A program made the translations under genes and the position numbers. Of a stretch of DNA of 64,000 nt, positions 10,522-21,211 are shown piece after piece (positions within the stretch are counted from its first letter, which is position 1; every line of letters begins with the position of its first letter). The notes beneath the pieces were generated by a model. That model saw nothing but the letters and a program-made list of their open reading frames with translations. It searched no databases and was not told where the DNA came from. Origin of the DNA: Platycnemis pennipes (taxonomy: Eukaryota > Arthropoda > Insecta > Odonata > Platycnemididae); the NCBI GenBank assembly GCA_933228895.1, contig OW121857.1:8370001-8434000 (forward strand). The letters run 5' to 3'.

Positions 10522-11538
10522 AGGCCGTTGTTCACGGTACAATTTCTTGCACAAGATCTTGTACCATAAATTGAACGGCGAGATTGGACCAAGATATTCT
10601 ACAAGAAGTTGGTTCACGGTCGTACACGATCAAAGTTTTTCATGCAATTTGTGCGCCAAAAACATGCGCAGATATCGTTTTCTGTCGAACAGCTGAATCG
10701 CGATATCCGATGACGATAGTATTTTGAAAATACTGCCATGGGTTACAATGATTTGCTACCATTAATCCCAGCATTAATAAAATGAAATTATACGATTGGT
10801 TACTCATTCTCTTTCATCGGCTCATGAAACCCATTATTTATGTTCCAAATAACATGTTTATGCTTGTTGCTAAAATTTCCTTATTGGTTCAATAACGTCA
10901 TCTTCATTTCATTGAGGTTTAATGTATGACAGTGTGTCCAACTCATCTTTTGAGAAATAGAACACTTCCGACTCGACCGGCGAATGTCACAATATGGAAG
11001 CAACAAAGAATATCACGATATGTACAACAAAAATGGAAGTTTCGCCATGCTTATAGGAATAAAAGCGATCGCAAACAGAACACCAACCTTACGAATACTA
11101 ATCGAAAATGCATCACTACCGTCACATGTCATTCGCAGAAGCTATGGAGTGGATCTTGGGCGGTTTCATCCAATAATATAAACCATGATCTAATTTCTTG
11201 TACAAGAAATTGTACGGACACCTCGTACACGATACAATTTGCGCATTGTACAAGTTCTTGTACAAGAAATTGTACCGTGTACAACTTCTTGTACACGGTA
11301 ACTACAACAAAAGCGATCGCAAACAGAACACCAACCTTACGAATACTAATCGAAAATGCATCACTACCGTCACATGTCATTCGCAGAAGCTATGGAGTGG
11401 ATCTTGGGCGGTTTCATCCAATAATATAAACCATGATCTAATTTCTTGTACAAGAAATTGTACGGACACCTCGTACACGATACAATTTGCGCATTGTACA
11501 AGTTCTTGTACAAGAAATTGTACCGTGTACAACGGCCT
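10522..11538 (+). mobile_element. PIF/Harbinger-like MITE with TAA target duplication
   Basis: Left end AGGCCGTTGTTCACGGTACA and the inverted right end AGGCCGTTGTACACGGTACA match over about 28 bp, and each is flanked by TAA (10519-10521, 11539-11541), the 3-bp target type of PIF/Harbinger. Subterminal repeats of ACAATTTCTTGTACAAG occur at both ends. The 167-codon and related frames inside come from an internal duplication and resemble no transposase or Myb protein, so the element is taken as non-autonomous. Confidence 0.82.
11061..11533 (+). repeat. 248-bp tandem duplication inside the MITE
   Basis: The sequence starting AAAAGCGATCGCAAACAGAA at 11061 is repeated from 11309 with almost perfect identity to GTGTACAAC at about 11533. 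The duplicated unit includes the subterminal palindromes (CTTGTACAAG), so one end of the element carries doubled binding-site-like repeats. Near-identity points to a recent event. Confidence 0.95.
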
Positions 11539-11541
11539 TAA

Positions 11542-12814
11542 CAGGCCAATGGATGCTGAGGATCCTTCATAAACTCAAAAGGAAATTATATTAATTTCAG
11601 ATAGTTAATGGGCACACGCATTTCACCGAGCAACCACATGGCAAGCACGCTTTCTGACATCACCACCATCCACCCTAAGATGGATCCAGTTCTCAGATGG
11701 ATTCTTCTTTCAAGTGACCACTTAATTCTTGTAAATATCCTCCTCAACTCCTCCGTGGCTTTCTTGAGGAGTTTTTTCCATTCGGCATTCCCTCGATGAC
11801 TGTCTTCACGAGATCATCGGGTCACAGGATGAGTTCAACATGGTTGTCCAGTTTTTATTTCACAGATTTGTTTTGTTCTCCCACTGCTGCTGAAGCCTAA
11901 TCGTTTGGCACCAGTCGTTTGCTCGTCGTGGTTCTTCCCTAACTTCGCCCACGCCACCTCAGCTTTTTACTGCCCGCCTATCGTTGAGTAAATGTTCAAT
12001 GCCTTGCTGCCGGAATACATCGTTTTCCACAGTTGCGTTCCAAATGGATTTCATTATTTCTACGATTGTCTTCGCCTGTTAATTAAAAGAATTGTGTTGG
12101 GGTCGAATGCATGTTTGGGCTATCCTCTTACACACTTCTTGCTTCTTCCGTCGCATACCTTGTGACGATGAGTTTCTTGAGCTTCTGATAATTACTAGGT
12201 TCTATTTTAAATTATAATTATTCACCCATAACCATTACCTGCGGAACTCGGGATCTTATTATCACAATTAACTAATTGTCATTCATGCTTTAAAAGAAGA
12301 CAAGACAAGTTAGGTACGTACCATGAACGTACCCTTTCTTGACGTGACTCCCATTCCCTTTAGAGTTGTGTGTATTCTGCCGTATTATCGAAACTATTTA
12401 TCAGTGACTGCATGTCTTTTTTTCTTCGTCTCACCTATGGCATATTTATTTATTTACCGCGGGAGAAAATTTTCATTGAAATTCTCCACAAATTTTCTTT
12501 TAGTGTACTCCCGATAATATTGAAATCCATATACCACAAATATTTTTGGGTCAAATTCTTTCCTTCATTTGATTCGCGTTGAAACTGTAACGACGGCCTG
12601 TGTTTGTTTATTTCGGACAAGTTTTCCAAAAAAAAATTTGAGGAATGCATGAAGTTAAAAGTATCAACAATTCCCTAGGTTTCTTTTTCAATGTCCTCCA
12701 GATATTCATTAGAATCGGTAAAGCAGATTAAATCACAACATTGTTAGAGTATAATAAAGTTGCCAAATCAGTAGAGTGTGTAACAGTAAATCCAAAGAAA
12801 AGCTTGGTAAAAAC
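11542..12814. other. Intergenic, no gene recognised
   Basis: No element end, tRNA or conserved protein frame seen. Short frames at 11608-11799 and 12323-12650 have no family features. Confidence 0.45.
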
Positions 12815-12945
12815 GTCTACATCTGCGCGATACCCTGTAAGCCACCACGTGAGTGTGTGGCAGGGGGTGAAGATCACCTAGCATGCACTATTGACATGCA
12901 AACAAGCAACTATAGGGTCTCATGCTACTATCTGTCAAAAACATG
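12815..12945 (-). mobile_element. LINE-B 3' tail
   Basis: CTACATCTGCGCGATACCCT, then the 3' hairpin and about 80 bp of LINE-B 3' UTR (GAAGATCACCTAGCATGCAC; AACAAGCAACTATAGGGTCT). Severely 5' truncated. Confidence 0.88.
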
Positions 12946-13382
12946 ATAATAAAAAGAAAACAATATGACATACAGGTATTTAACGCTCTAAAACATTGAA
13001 TGACTAAGTAACTATGGGTCTTCCCAGTTTCTTTCCGCTTTAGAGAGCATAATCCGGAAATATTATTTTCTCATCAGATTACTCTCTTGCGATATAGGAC
13101 TCATGAAAAAAAATACATGCAAATGACGGGTTTTGCCTCGAACAGGTCCTTAAGTGCAAGAGGAGCACGTGTGCCGGCAGTAAAGAGAAATCACCTGCCT
13201 GCCTCCCAACACCTCACCACTGGTCTCGCTGCTATCGAGAAAGCAATAAGAATCCGCTATTCACAAGTTTTTACCTGAATTCTGGCATTTTGGACTCCAC
13301 AAAATTGTCATGGGGCTAACTTGAACAGCAATTGCAGATTTTGCTTCAACTTTCCTCACGTCAGTTTCCTTTTGATTACTTT

Positions 13383-13598
13383 TCATTCCTGCTCAGCACA
13401 AAATCCATAATTCCCTTTCTCAGGATCTTTGTAAACGTAAGCATTGATAACTATCACCGCCTCCCTTGTATGATGCACATATAACTCCCTCTCCTTTGGT
13501 AGATCATCTAATGAAAACATGACGCTTGGCCCTTTACCACAGCCCTTACAAAGTTGACCCGATAAAAAGATGACGAATGAAGTCGTCATAGAAGGCAA
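13383..13598 (-). other. Unrecognised open frame, possible exon
   Basis: A 71-codon minus-strand frame with balanced composition (includes LCKGCGKGPSV and LDDLPKERELYVHHTREAVI). It lies in a 1.5-kb stretch (12946-14463) free of recognised repeats, upstream of a pyrimidine-rich tract. I do not recognise a family; it could be an exon of a host gene or chance. Confidence 0.22.
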
Positions 13599-13790
13599 AA
13601 AATAATAAACGGGACGTGGTGGAACACTTGACGTTGCCTAATATAGGAAGGGCGAATAGGTATTCTTCACGGTATAAAGTGGAATGGGAAGTACAAAGAT
13701 CTGAATTAATAATTAAACCAAATAAAATGAGAGTGTGACATGAAGAAATGATCTAATATATTTCATACTGCATAAACAAGGCTCTTTCAA

Positions 13791-14260
13791 TCAGAAACTG
13801 AGGAGGAACAGCTGTATATTTTCTATTATGACAATTTGGTTGCTTTTGAGATTCATATAAAATAAATTACGGATGGAGGAAGGCTGAAAAAATGTCACTT
13901 TGCTTCCCGGTGCAACCTTGGGTCCACAGGTACGGAGAAAATAATTCTGCAATGGTAATTCCTCGTGTTCTCCATTCACCTTCATAAACGCTTGAATATT
14001 CCTCCCCATTCAACCTTTTCCAACCTTCATGAGTCTTCTGCGGGACTCACCATTGTTGGACCCTCATTGACTATTTGACCTTGGACCGCCATCGCTAAAC
14101 TGGCACTTTGCTTTCTTTGTGGAGGTGTAAAGACTGATTGGTAGGTATCTCCACTTCTAGATGTGGGACCGAATGACGACTCTTGGTTCATTAACTGCGT
14201 TTTAATAGAGAGCCATTGGATCGTGGTACCATTTATCCTACGTGACCACTTTTAAGGATT
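13791..14260 (-). other. Unrecognised open frames, possible exons
   Basis: Two consecutive minus-strand open stretches: about 14257-14050, open without stops and reading through KWSRRINGTTIQWLSIKTQL up to an ACAATG/GTGAGT donor-like site, and 14009-13791 (72 codons, including GEHEELPLQNYFLRTCGPKV). The sequence between them is only about 50 bp and purine-rich, a poor intron, so a spliced model is doubtful. No domain is recognised. Confidence 0.2.
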
Positions 14261-14463
14261 TATAGCAGGTATAAAGTTCTAGGCGTCCATATATTACGCT
14301 TAGCGAAGGATAAAAGCATAATAATATGAGAGACAGGCATGATTATACGAAAAATTCAATCTAGCTCCTTCCTACAAATAAGTTTTCAATCTTAGCGCTA
14401 AACAACGGGTAGCCACATAGGCCTTATTCGTAATATATTTTCCTTGAAGGTTATATGCATATA

Positions 14464-15165
14464 AATATATATAATACCCTGAAAGCCACCATCAAGGTGT
14501 GTGGCAGGGGGTGAATTCACACAGAGCTTGCATTAAATATCGATCATAAAAAGGATTAGTACTTATATTCTAATCTAAACCTCACGATTCATAAAAAGAT
14601 AAAAATAGCTAAGCAGCATGCAAAATAATACCATTAATGGGGTTAGCTTAAAGTTCTTATGCCAACATGAAACTACCTATGCTATCCACTGATACACTTT
14701 TATTTCAATTTTTCATTTTTTCACCAACATGAAACTACCTATGCTATACAGTGATACACCTGTATTTCAATTTTTCAAATTTTTATTTTTGTATTATTCA
14801 TATCCATAGTTGTAAGAGGAAAAAATGACATTTTGAATCGTTTAGTTATGCCAACAATTTCTCTAATTTTATGATTATGGTCCAGTCTACCATGTAGTAA
14901 GTTGGGATTCGCAAAAGATTTTTAACGTCATCAGTGAAAATTTTGTTTTTGAATGCAGTTTAGAGATTAAGTCTTAATGTCAACCTGCGATCTGATAATA
15001 ATTCCCATTTAATTCATTTAATAGACTGGTTACGCTAAAACGAGTAATAGTTATCGGTCAGGTCCTTTACAAATCTTGCCGATCTTCGCTCCAGTTTATT
15101 ATGTAAGCCTATTCATCATTTAAGCGTATTTAGTTAGGATCTCATATTCTGGCAGCGTAACATTG
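14464..15165 (-). mobile_element. LINE-A 3' fragment with internal duplication
   Basis: Tail and 3' hairpin at 14470-14510, then LINE-A 3' UTR and decayed RT C-terminal coding sequence on the minus strand to about 15165. A 62-bp tandem duplication (CCAACATGAAACTACCTATG at 14662 and 14724) lies in the UTR. More diverged than neighbouring copies. Confidence 0.85.
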
Positions 15166-15284
15166 CTAAAATGGCTGTTTACTTTCGTTGCGGACGTGTT
15201 AAGACTTATTTATATCACTGGTAGTTATGACGATATACTCGCAGTGATCGATTCCTCTATACGAGAGCGATCATTTATTTTTAT

Positions 15285-15600
15285 TCGTATGCACATGTTA
15301 TCTCTGTGATGATTTTCAAGTCGGTCCCGGCTCTCGAAGACGCTTCAGATCGGAAAGAAAGACGCAAGGATAGGAATGGAAGGCTGTGGACGAAGTGTAC
15401 GAAGACGTCAGCATTATCCTGATCCTGACAATGGGGACCAGGGATTAACGTCCCATCCGACGAACGGAGCTCTCCGCAAATCACAAGTAGGGGCCAGCTT
15501 AACGACTGAAAATTACTTAAACTGCCGGGAATCGAACCTGAACCCACGGGGTGAGAGGCCGATGATCTAACCACAACACCATGTCGATCACCCACGATGG
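15285..15600 (-). mobile_element. tRNA-derived SINE (GGGACGTTAA family)
   Basis: Read on the minus strand: tRNA-like head with A box in TGTGGTTAGATCATCGG and B box GGTTCGATTCC (about 15530-15585), then a central domain TCGGATGGGACGTTAATCC shared with the SINE at 25357-25678 and, in part, 47710-47905, then a unique tail. Target duplications were not identified with confidence. Confidence 0.78.
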
Positions 15601-15624
15601 CAGAAAATGGCGTGAGGATAATTA

Positions 15625-15815
15625 GTATTAATGCAGGATATTTCAAGCCTGCCGCGTGAACGGTGGTGAAATTCACAGTAATTGCCATGCGAAAAAATTC
15701 ACCTGGACCGGGAATCGAACCACGGACCTTTTACTTTCCGGGCCACTGCGCAGACCACTACGCTACTCAGGATCCCTAATTCGAATTTTACCGAGGTTCA
15801 AGGTACTAGATTTTG
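15625..15815 (-). mobile_element. Second SINE family, copy 1
   Basis: Minus-strand reading: GTACCTTGAACCTCGGTAAA, then GGATCCTGAGTAGCGTAGTGG (A-box-like), GGTCCGTGGTTCGATTCCCG (B box), then GAATTTTTTCGCATGGCAAT and CACGCGGCAGGCTTGAAATA. The head forms an inverted repeat with the copy at 15995-16140. Confidence 0.75.
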
Positions 15816-15919
15816 AGCCCTCGCGGTCCATCAAGGATGGCAACGCAAGGGAGAAAGGGCTTCAAAGAAGCCACGACCAACGGTGAACCCCATCCAGCGC
15901 TAAAGCTGCGCTTGTTGGC

Positions 15920-15992
15920 AGATGCAGGATATTTCAAGCCTGCCGCGTGAACGGCGGTGAAATTCACAATAATTGCCATGCGAAAAAATCAA
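15920..15992 (-). mobile_element. Second SINE family, tail fragment
   Basis: Direct repeat of 15630-15703 (GCAGGATATTTCAAGCCTGC, then GAAATTCACAATAATTGCCA). Only the 3' part of the SINE is present, fused to the plus-strand copy that follows. Confidence 0.75.
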
Positions 15993-15994
15993 CA

Positions 15995-16140
15995 TCAAGT
16001 ACCTTGAACCTCGGTAAAATGGCCATGCGAATTAGGGATCCTGGGTAACGTAGTGGTCTGCGCAGTGGCCCAGAAAGTCAAAGGTCCGTGGTTCGATTCC
16101 CGGTCCAGGTGAATTTTTTAGCATGGCAATTATTGTGTGG
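15995..16140 (+). mobile_element. Second SINE family, copy 2 (inverted to copy 1)
   Basis: Plus-strand head AGTACCTTGAACCTCGGTAA, GTAACGTAGTGGTCTGCGC, B box GGTTCGATTCC and GAATTTTTTAGCATGGCAAT, then truncated. With copy 1 it forms inverted arms of about 110 bp around a 180-bp spacer. Confidence 0.78.
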
Positions 16141-16425
16141 CTCTAATAATGACATCACTTCATACGGCGATTAAAGACAAAAATCATGGTGAGAAAAGAC
16201 AAATGAGCGATTCAACATAACTTGCCGTCATATGAAGCACCATAATTAAGTAGGTATTTATAAATCAACTGTTACGATGGATCATTCATTTACCTCTTTG
16301 AAAGACGCTTATTTTCCCGTTGATTTCTAAGGCAAACCCCCAAAAGAGTATTCAGTGAATAATCGCAGATTTTACTATAACATTTGCACTTTCATTCACT
16401 CGCAGTCCACCGAAATTCAATTTTA

Positions 16426-17731
16426 TGAGGGTAGCCTTTTAAGTGTCGGGAATAGAACGTTACTTATCTCCTAGCAACTATAAATGGTGTTTATAAACAA
16501 CTTTTTGAGTTGGTTAATGCCCAGGCAAAGTTTCATTAAGATCGGCCGAATAGTTTTAAAACGGTGGCGTGTCAAAGTTCCCAAGTCGCTGTACGAGATG
16601 GAATTAAGTCATGAACAGTACCGCACGATAATTTTCTATAACTTTCGACGAAGCCTCACCCAGCAAGAATGCGTCGCAGAAATTTTTGTTGTTTTTGGCG
16701 AAGAAGCACCATCAAAGACAACCGTTTATCGCTGGTATGCAGAGTTTCAGCGAGGACGCTCTACTAAAAAAAAGTAGCAGCCTCAGTGACGAACCGCGTG
16801 AAGGGCGACCAAAAACCGCCGTCACTCAAGAGAACGTGGTTGCTGTACGTAACATGGCTCTGGAAGATCGTCATGTTACATACCGTGAGATTTAGGCATC
16901 ATTGGACATCTCAGGGACCTCAGTTCAAAAGATCTTACACGAAGAGTTAGGTGTTAAAAAATTGGTTTCCCGCTGGATACCGCACCTCCTCACAGAAGAA
17001 CAGAAAGCAGCTCGAGTCAAATTGTGTCAAAATACTCTGCAACGATTCAACTCAGGAGCATCAAAGCACGTTCACAACATCGTAAGTGGTGATGAATCAC
17101 GGATCTATAGCTATGAGCCTGAATCAAAACGCCAATCTTCAGTATGGGTCTTCCAAAGTGAACTCAAACCGACAAAAGTTGTTCGCTCTCGCAGCGTTGC
17201 CAAGAAAATGGTCGCATCGTTCGTAGCCAAATCAGGGCATGTAGCGACGATTGCTCTAGAAAATCGAAGAACAGTTAATGCTCAATGGTATACGACCATT
17301 TGCTTGCCAGAAGTGATCGCCGAGCTTCGGAAAGATAACCCAAATCGTCGCAATACGCTCCATCATGACAATGCAAGCTCACACACCGCTCGAGTCACAA
17401 AGTCGTTTTTGGAACAGCAAAACGTCGAAGTTCTTCATCATCCTCCATACAGCCCGGACTTAAGCCCCAATGATTTTTTCACATTCCCCAGAATCAAGAA
17501 TATGCTACGAGGAAAGCGCTTCCAGACGTCTGAAGAAGCGGTCGATGCCTACAAAACAGCCATTTTGACTACCCTTACTTCGGAATGGAATAAATGCTAT
17601 AACGACTGGTTGCATCGAATGCAAAAGTGCATTGACTATCGCGGAGAGTACTTTGAAAAACAATAAAAAAAATTGCGTTATTGTACCTCTTATAGTTTTC
17701 TTCATTCCCGACACTTAAAAAGCTACCCTCG
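16426..17731 (+). mobile_element. mariner transposon relic
   Basis: The element is 1306 bp, the normal mariner length, flanked by TA (16424-16425, 17732-17733). Terminal inverted repeats of about 27 bp: left TGAGGGTAGCCTTTTAAGTG, right in reverse complement CGAGGGTAGCTTTTTAAGTG, both continuing TCGGGAAT. It contains one transposase gene broken by a frameshift and a stop codon. Confidence 0.95.
16598..17666 (+). pseudogene. mariner transposase (D,D34D), frameshift plus stop
   Basis: DNA-cutting transposase of the mariner family. The ATG at 16598 (MELSHEQYRTIIFYNFRR) opens the N-terminal helix-turn-helix region, with TVYRWYAEFQRGR near 16720-16760. The frame then shifts at a run of eight A (16766-16773) and continues in another frame with DEPREGRPKTAVTQENV. 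A TAG at 16893-16895 interrupts it, and 16902-17666 encodes the catalytic half: VSGDESRIY, LHHDNASSHTA and YSPDLSPNDFF, with 34 residues between the second and third aspartates. All three catalytic aspartates remain. Only two lesions are seen, so decay is modest. The product as it stands cannot be full length. Confidence 0.92.
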
Positions 17732-17733
17732 TA

Positions 17734-18210
17734 GAAACCATTTGAATAACTTCATTTTCAAAGCAACCTTCCGATCATCATAAAGGATACCTTTCCAGTA
17801 TGGTAGGCCCGTTAGGAGAAAAAAGAACCGTGACTCTCCAATGGTGCGGGAATGAGTAATCATTTGAAAACAACCAACGCAAAGGAGCCTACGCGTTTCC
17901 TCGCCATCCCCAATACCTGGAGGAGATGAGTTCCTCAGAAGACACCGTTAAAGGGGTTAGTCACTGAGAAAACGGAGGGGAATACGTGACTCACAAGCGA
18001 AAGAATATCGTTTGCATTATTATCAAGGATTTCCCTTTCGCCTCAAAAAGAACAATGGCAGTGAAGACGTCGATACGTGGAAAACAATGGGGCATGATAC
18101 TGGCCGGCAGATGAATAATACAACGCAGAACGTAAAGGTATCCGCAAAAGCGAAATTCGCGTGAGACAGGAGATGTGACTTACACCAACGCGATCGAGAG
18201 CGAGAGAACA
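17734..18210. other. Intergenic, no gene recognised
   Basis: No recognisable feature between the mariner and the next LINE-A copy. Confidence 0.4.
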
Positions 18211-19055
18211 CTTCGGGTGTCCCACAAGGTAGTGTTATAGGTCCACTCCTGTTCCTTCTGCACATTGATGATATCAATAAGGTGGTAAAAAGTAAACTTC
18301 GTCTATTTGCCGATGACGCAATTGTGTACAGGGAAATTCTATGCCCAAACGATAAAGAATATTTAAATGATGACCTACAAACAATTGAAAATTGGTGTGA
18401 TACATGGCAGTTAGAATTAAATTTTAAAAAATGCCTACCATAGGAATGAATTTTTGGAAAAAAATAGCTCTCCTCCTAGCACTTACAACATAAGTAATAA
18501 TGAATTACCAAACGTGGAATCCATTAAATATCTTGGAATAAGACTGACACATGATCCTTCCTGGGGTAAACACATACGTGAAATAATGGGTCAAGCTAAT
18601 CGTAGACTGGGATTCGTCAAAAGAGTACTGGGTAAATGTGACGATCATGTACGAGAAATCAGCTACTTTTCCCTTGTAAGACCTCATTTCGAATATGCTG
18701 CCAGTGTATGAGATCCCTACAAAATTGGTCAAAATAATGAACTTGAACGTGTGCAGCGAAGATCCGCAAGATTTGTAAAGAGACGGTACGATAACCTTAT
18801 TAGCGTAACCAATCTATTAAATGAATTGAATTTGGAACCATTAAATGAATTACCTTTGGAACCATCAGATCGCAGGTTGAAATTTAGACTTAACCTCTTA
18901 AACAAATTCCAAGATCATATTTTCAGTGATGACGTTGAAAATGTTTTGCGAACCCCAACTTACTATGGTAGACTGGACCATAATCACAGAATTGGAGAAA
19001 TTGATTGCCGAATTGACAGATTCAAAATGTCCTTTTTTCCTCGTAGAATTAGAGA
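18211..19055 (+). mobile_element. LINE-A fragment (RT palm to C-terminus)
   Basis: Begins abruptly in the motif-B region (TCGGGTGTCCCACAAGGTAG, i.e. SGVPQG), passes the FADDA box near 18300, and encodes the C-terminal region (18454-18711 NVESIKYLGIRLTHDPSWG; 18751 onward MQRRSARFVKRRYDNLISV). A stop (18708-18710) and several shifts break it, and a small in-frame duplication (LNELNLEPLNELPLEP) is present. LINE-A homology stops near 19055 inside the last codons. Confidence 0.9.
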
Positions 19056-19182
19056 CAAGAAAGGCGAAGTTTCTCTCACAATCAGAGCCTCCAAATGCCT
19101 GAGGGTAAAGCACGCCTGTTTTTCTGCCAACCCCCGGCCACACTGTTTAGGGGTGGCTTACAAGGTGTCATCTAGAACAGCG

Positions 19183-19340
19183 TTTCCCAATCGGGTTCAA
19201 AAGAAAAAATTCTATTTTTTAGTAGTTTAGTAGTTCCGTAATATGAGGTAAGGGAATATTACATATGCGTACATGGGGGTCCACATACGTATTGTTAGCA
19301 CTCATGCTATCCACAAGCAAAAATGGTTGGGAATCTATGG
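19183..19340 (+). mobile_element. Possible short hAT-like insertion
   Basis: Starts CAGCGTTTCCCAATCGGG, a hAT-like terminus, and ends TTGGGAATCTATG, a partial inverted match (about 9 of 13). Part of it (TATTGTTAGCACTCATGC... CCACAAGCAAAAATGG) recurs inverted at 28660-28715. Target duplication not clear. Confidence 0.3.
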
Positions 19341-19341
19341 C

Positions 19342-19713
19342 AGTACTATGGTAGACTGGACCATAATCACAAAATTAGGGAAATTGATTGCCGAAATGAC
19401 AGATTAAAAATGTCCTTCTTTCCTCGTACGTACAATTAGGGATTTTAATAGTGGTAAATATGTCCAATACGAGTGTAGCAATGGATAACATTAGTAGCTG
19501 CATGTTGGTATAAGGACTTGAAGCAAACCCAATTAACAGTATGCTTTTGCATGTTTACTTTGCTATTTTTATCTTTTCTTAAATAATGAAGTTGAGAACA
19601 TTATATAAATACTAATCCTTTTTTATGCATGAGATGTAGTGCATGTTTGGTGTGAATTCACCCCCTGCCACACACCTTTACGGTGGCTTGCAGGGTATTA
19701 TGACGATGTAGAT
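19342..19713 (+). mobile_element. LINE-A 3' end
   Basis: Starts at TACTATGGTAGACTGG, a point already present in the upstream copy (about 18960), so it is a separate 5'-truncated insertion. Contains the last RT codons, 3' UTR, hairpin CCCTGCCACACACCTTTACG and GATGTAGATG tail. Confidence 0.88.
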
Positions 19714-21211
19714 GAACACCTTAAAGGACGGAGAGGGAATACGATTCTAAAGCCTACATCGTAGGCCATAGGTCCAAATACGTATAAGCTGTTGCGTGCG
19801 ATCGCGATATACTTTCATTCACACTGCCAACGTGAAAGAAAACACAACCAATCCGAAGTTTGATAGAGCACGCAAATTCCTTCTGAAATTAGATATTTAA
19901 GCGAAGAAAAACGTAAAGAACTACATCCTCTTCACTTTGGGGGATATCTACTTGTCAGAGTGCATTTTCGTGCACAATTTACACTCACTTTGGCCAGCTT
20001 CCTGGCTTTTCTCCTTACCCTATGAGTGTCTCCTCAGTTCGGCACATATCCTGCCTCCTTCCAATGCATGCAAAACGTACGCTTTTCCGTTTTCAGCCTC
20101 CCCTGACAGTTGCGTTCTACCTCTCAAAATGGCTGCCATCACTCTCTGTCATAGGTCATGTACCCTCTCAATCTTATCCAAAGCTTTCATTTTCTACGGA
20201 TATATTTTCTCCTGCCCGACAACGTATGATAATACGTCATGTGTCATACCTGTTTTAAAACACAATTTATCCATTTTCCTCGATTAACGCAAGATACCCG
20301 AACGATTTTAAGTGAAATTCTATTTACCACTGAGTAAAACATAAATCATGAGAAATGGCTGGTGTCAAACTTGAAAATAATTTCATTTTACACCATTTTA
20401 AGCATAAACTAAAGGTTTATTTGACCATGAAACCCAAATGGTATCGCCAAAAACTTATAACCAATACCTTATCGGACGCAATCATAAGGGCCATCAGCAG
20501 TGACGGAAAGGGTGGAGATTATTATGAGCCATGGAAAATTCAATGCTAGGGATATATGAACTGTGCATGAGTCGTTGATCGTTATGAATGGTGTTTGGGA
20601 AAACAAATGTTTGACTGCGCGTACTTTAGTCCAACTCACTTTCCCTGGCCCACTCATGTATCCTGGAGATAGAAGAATATTTCCGCGTAAGCCTTCAAGT
20701 AGTTGGATCCGAAGTATTCCGAAAATTTGGCGCGCTGCCTCAAAAGATCCCCGTACAAGAGCATCCATTAGGCGAGCGGCATTTCCTTGGGGTTCATAGG
20801 AGTTCATTTCACGAAATGCGTCGCTTTATTTTCTATTCTTATCTCGTTCCCAAATCAAATCACTCCTGTTTGGAAGGCATATGGCCACAGAGAACTCAAT
20901 ATGACGCCTTACCGGGGCGAAATGACACCTCTCAAGACAGTTGTTCAAGACACCAAACTTAAAAATAGAAGCAGGGAGAGTGACTGCAAACAGCGACTGA
21001 TTTTGGAGCACGTGGGGAAAAGAGGTCAACGTCAAAGCGGCATAAGAATCCGATGCAGACTCTGCGTGAAAATAATGCCGCAAAAAGAGAAAGAGTGCTC
21101 TAGTGCCTCGCTATATTGAAATGAAATGCAAGGTAAAGCGTGTGCACGGCCAAAACTAATATCCACAGCATATCTATCAAGAACTAACTCCCTTAAAATA
21201 TCAATTCCGAA
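19714..21211. other. Intergenic, no gene recognised
   Basis: Contains overlapping open frames (for example 19937-20287 plus, 20469-20807 minus with 112 codons, 20787-21119 plus) with no recognised motif. Nothing I can name. Confidence 0.4.

Noticed and set aside
10926..11572. Long overlapping frames of 124-167 codons
   Set aside because: They repeat themselves because of the 248-bp tandem duplication inside a MITE and match no transposase pattern.
14002..14050. Intron joining the two open stretches at 14050 and 14001
   Set aside because: Only about 49 nt, purine-rich, without a pyrimidine tract before the AG; unlikely to be spliced.
19937..21119. Candidate host genes in open frames of 78-116 codons
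   Set aside because: Frames overlap on both strands, lack recognisable domains and splice context.
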